Assembly (NCBI GenBank): GCA_021780625.1
Contig: JAJXYI010000198.1
Span: 1 to 5,755, forward strand
Length of the DNA: 5,755 bases
Direction: 5' to 3'
DNA from: a bacterium
GTDB taxonomy: Bacteria > Verrucomicrobiota > Verrucomicrobiae > Opitutales > Opitutaceae
Shown: positions 5,280 to 5,755 of the stretch, piece by piece
Layout: each line of letters opens with the position of its first letter
Numbering within the stretch: position 1 is the first letter of the stretch
Notes under the pieces: model-generated
The model's input: only the letters and a program-made list of their open reading frames with translations
What the model was told of the DNA's origin: nothing
Database searches by the model: none
Made by a program: the position numbers and the translations under genes

Positions 5280-5755
5280 TCACCGTTGGGCGATCGCGAC
5301 GGTTCCGTTGACGGTGTCGATCTGGACTCGGGCATCGCCGGATCCGGTGGTGCCGTGGAAAGACCGCCCGATGAAACCTGAGGAGGCGAGGGGGAAGGCT
5401 GAGGTGACGCGTCCGCCGACCGTCGAAATGTCGAAGCGGGCGGAGACTTGCGCGGGCAGGGCGAGATCGAGTGCGCCATTGACGCTGTGGAGCTTCAGTT
5501 CCGAGCCGGCTGGCAGTCGGGTGACCTCGATGCGGGCGGATCCATTCACGGTTTCGAGCGACAACGAGGAGGAGAGTCCCGTGATGGCGATCTTGCCGTT
5601 GACGGACGAAATGGCTGTCGAGCCTTCAACTCCCTTGATGGCGATCGGACAATTGACGCTTTCGATCTTGTCGATCGCCGCCGCCGCCGGAACGCGGAGC
5701 CAGTAACGCACCGAGCCGCGGGAGGACTCGAAGAATCGATGCGGGTAATCGGTCT
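5280..5755 (-). CDS. DUF4097-type beta-repeat protein, 5' partial
   Basis: The frame is open from the right edge to the stop at 5280-5282, giving 157 visible residues of the C-terminal part. A GTG at 5711 is in frame, but coding continues upstream of it (TDYPHRFFESSRGS), so the real start is outside the window. The protein is built of repeated beta strands, each turning on an S/T-V-N-G motif: SVNC (32-35), SVNG (50-53), TVNG (68-71), SVNG (90-93), STVGG (110-114) and TVNG (147-150) in visible numbering, mostly 18-22 residues apart. This is the pattern of the DUF4097 / putative-adhesin beta-solenoid family, and the RYWLRVP before the first repeat is its usual lead-in strand. Members are generally surface or periplasmic proteins of unknown role, often found near ECF sigma or anti-sigma genes; such a neighbour, if present, lies to the right of the window. 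It is codirectional with the TPR gene but 292 nt away, so shared transcription is uncertain. Confidence 0.8.
   Translation of the reverse strand, partial: TDYPHRFFESSRGSVRYWLRVPAAAAIDKIESVNCPIAIKGVEGSTAISSVNGKIAITGLSSSLSLETVNGSARIEVTRLPAGSELKLHSVNGALDLALPAQVSARFDISTVGGRVTSAFPLASSGFIGRSFHGTTGSGDARVQIDTVNGTVAIAQR

Noticed and set aside
5042..5479. A 145-codon - strand frame overlapping the end of the DUF4097-type gene
   Set aside because: The product is Ser/Pro/Arg-rich low-complexity sequence, and the overlapping frame has a regular beta-repeat pattern that identifies the real gene.

Overview
The window looks like a chromosomal segment of a high-GC, Gram-negative-type bacterium. The best guess is a member of the Verrucomicrobiota, Opitutales/Opitutaceae-like. 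That guess rests on the gene order ribH-nusB-ftsY, on the particular variants of these proteins, and on an Ala/Lys/Glu-rich membrane-anchored coiled-coil protein and a TPR protein next door. It comes from remembered family patterns and no database search was run. No mobile element, CRISPR array, rRNA, tRNA or phage gene is visible.

Layout, left to right. (1) 1-537 (+) is the 3' part of a gene for a membrane-anchored coiled-coil protein, closed by a clean intrinsic terminator at 563-593. (2) 654-1103 (+) encodes a small exported protein of unknown function. (3) 1186-3041 (+) is a compact housekeeping operon: ribH (lumazine synthase), nusB (transcription antitermination) and ftsY (SRP receptor). 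ribH and nusB overlap by 4 nt (ATGA) and ftsY follows after 9 nt. (4) 3119-4153 (+) encodes a type I-beta DAHP synthase, the entry enzyme of the shikimate pathway, 77 nt after ftsY. (5) 4154-4207 is a short convergent gap filled by a degenerate 7-nt tandem repeat. (6) 4208-4987 (-) encodes an exported TPR protein. (7) 4988-5279 holds no convincing gene, but it contains a perfect 19-nt palindrome and a cluster of CAGAG/CTCTG words. (8) 5280-5755 (-) is the C-terminal part of a DUF4097-type beta-repeat protein whose start lies beyond the right edge.

The + strand genes from ribH to the DAHP synthase are core metabolism and gene expression: riboflavin synthesis, rRNA transcription, membrane protein targeting and aromatic amino acid synthesis. 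From 4208 onward the genes are on the - strand, noticeably less GC-rich in hand-counted lines of the TPR gene, and of envelope or accessory character. I do not see a new multi-gene system. The more interesting signals are lineage-specific substitutions at normally conserved motif positions in RibH, FtsY and the DAHP synthase, hairpins placed directly before SD-poor start codons, and the in-phase heptanucleotide repeat.
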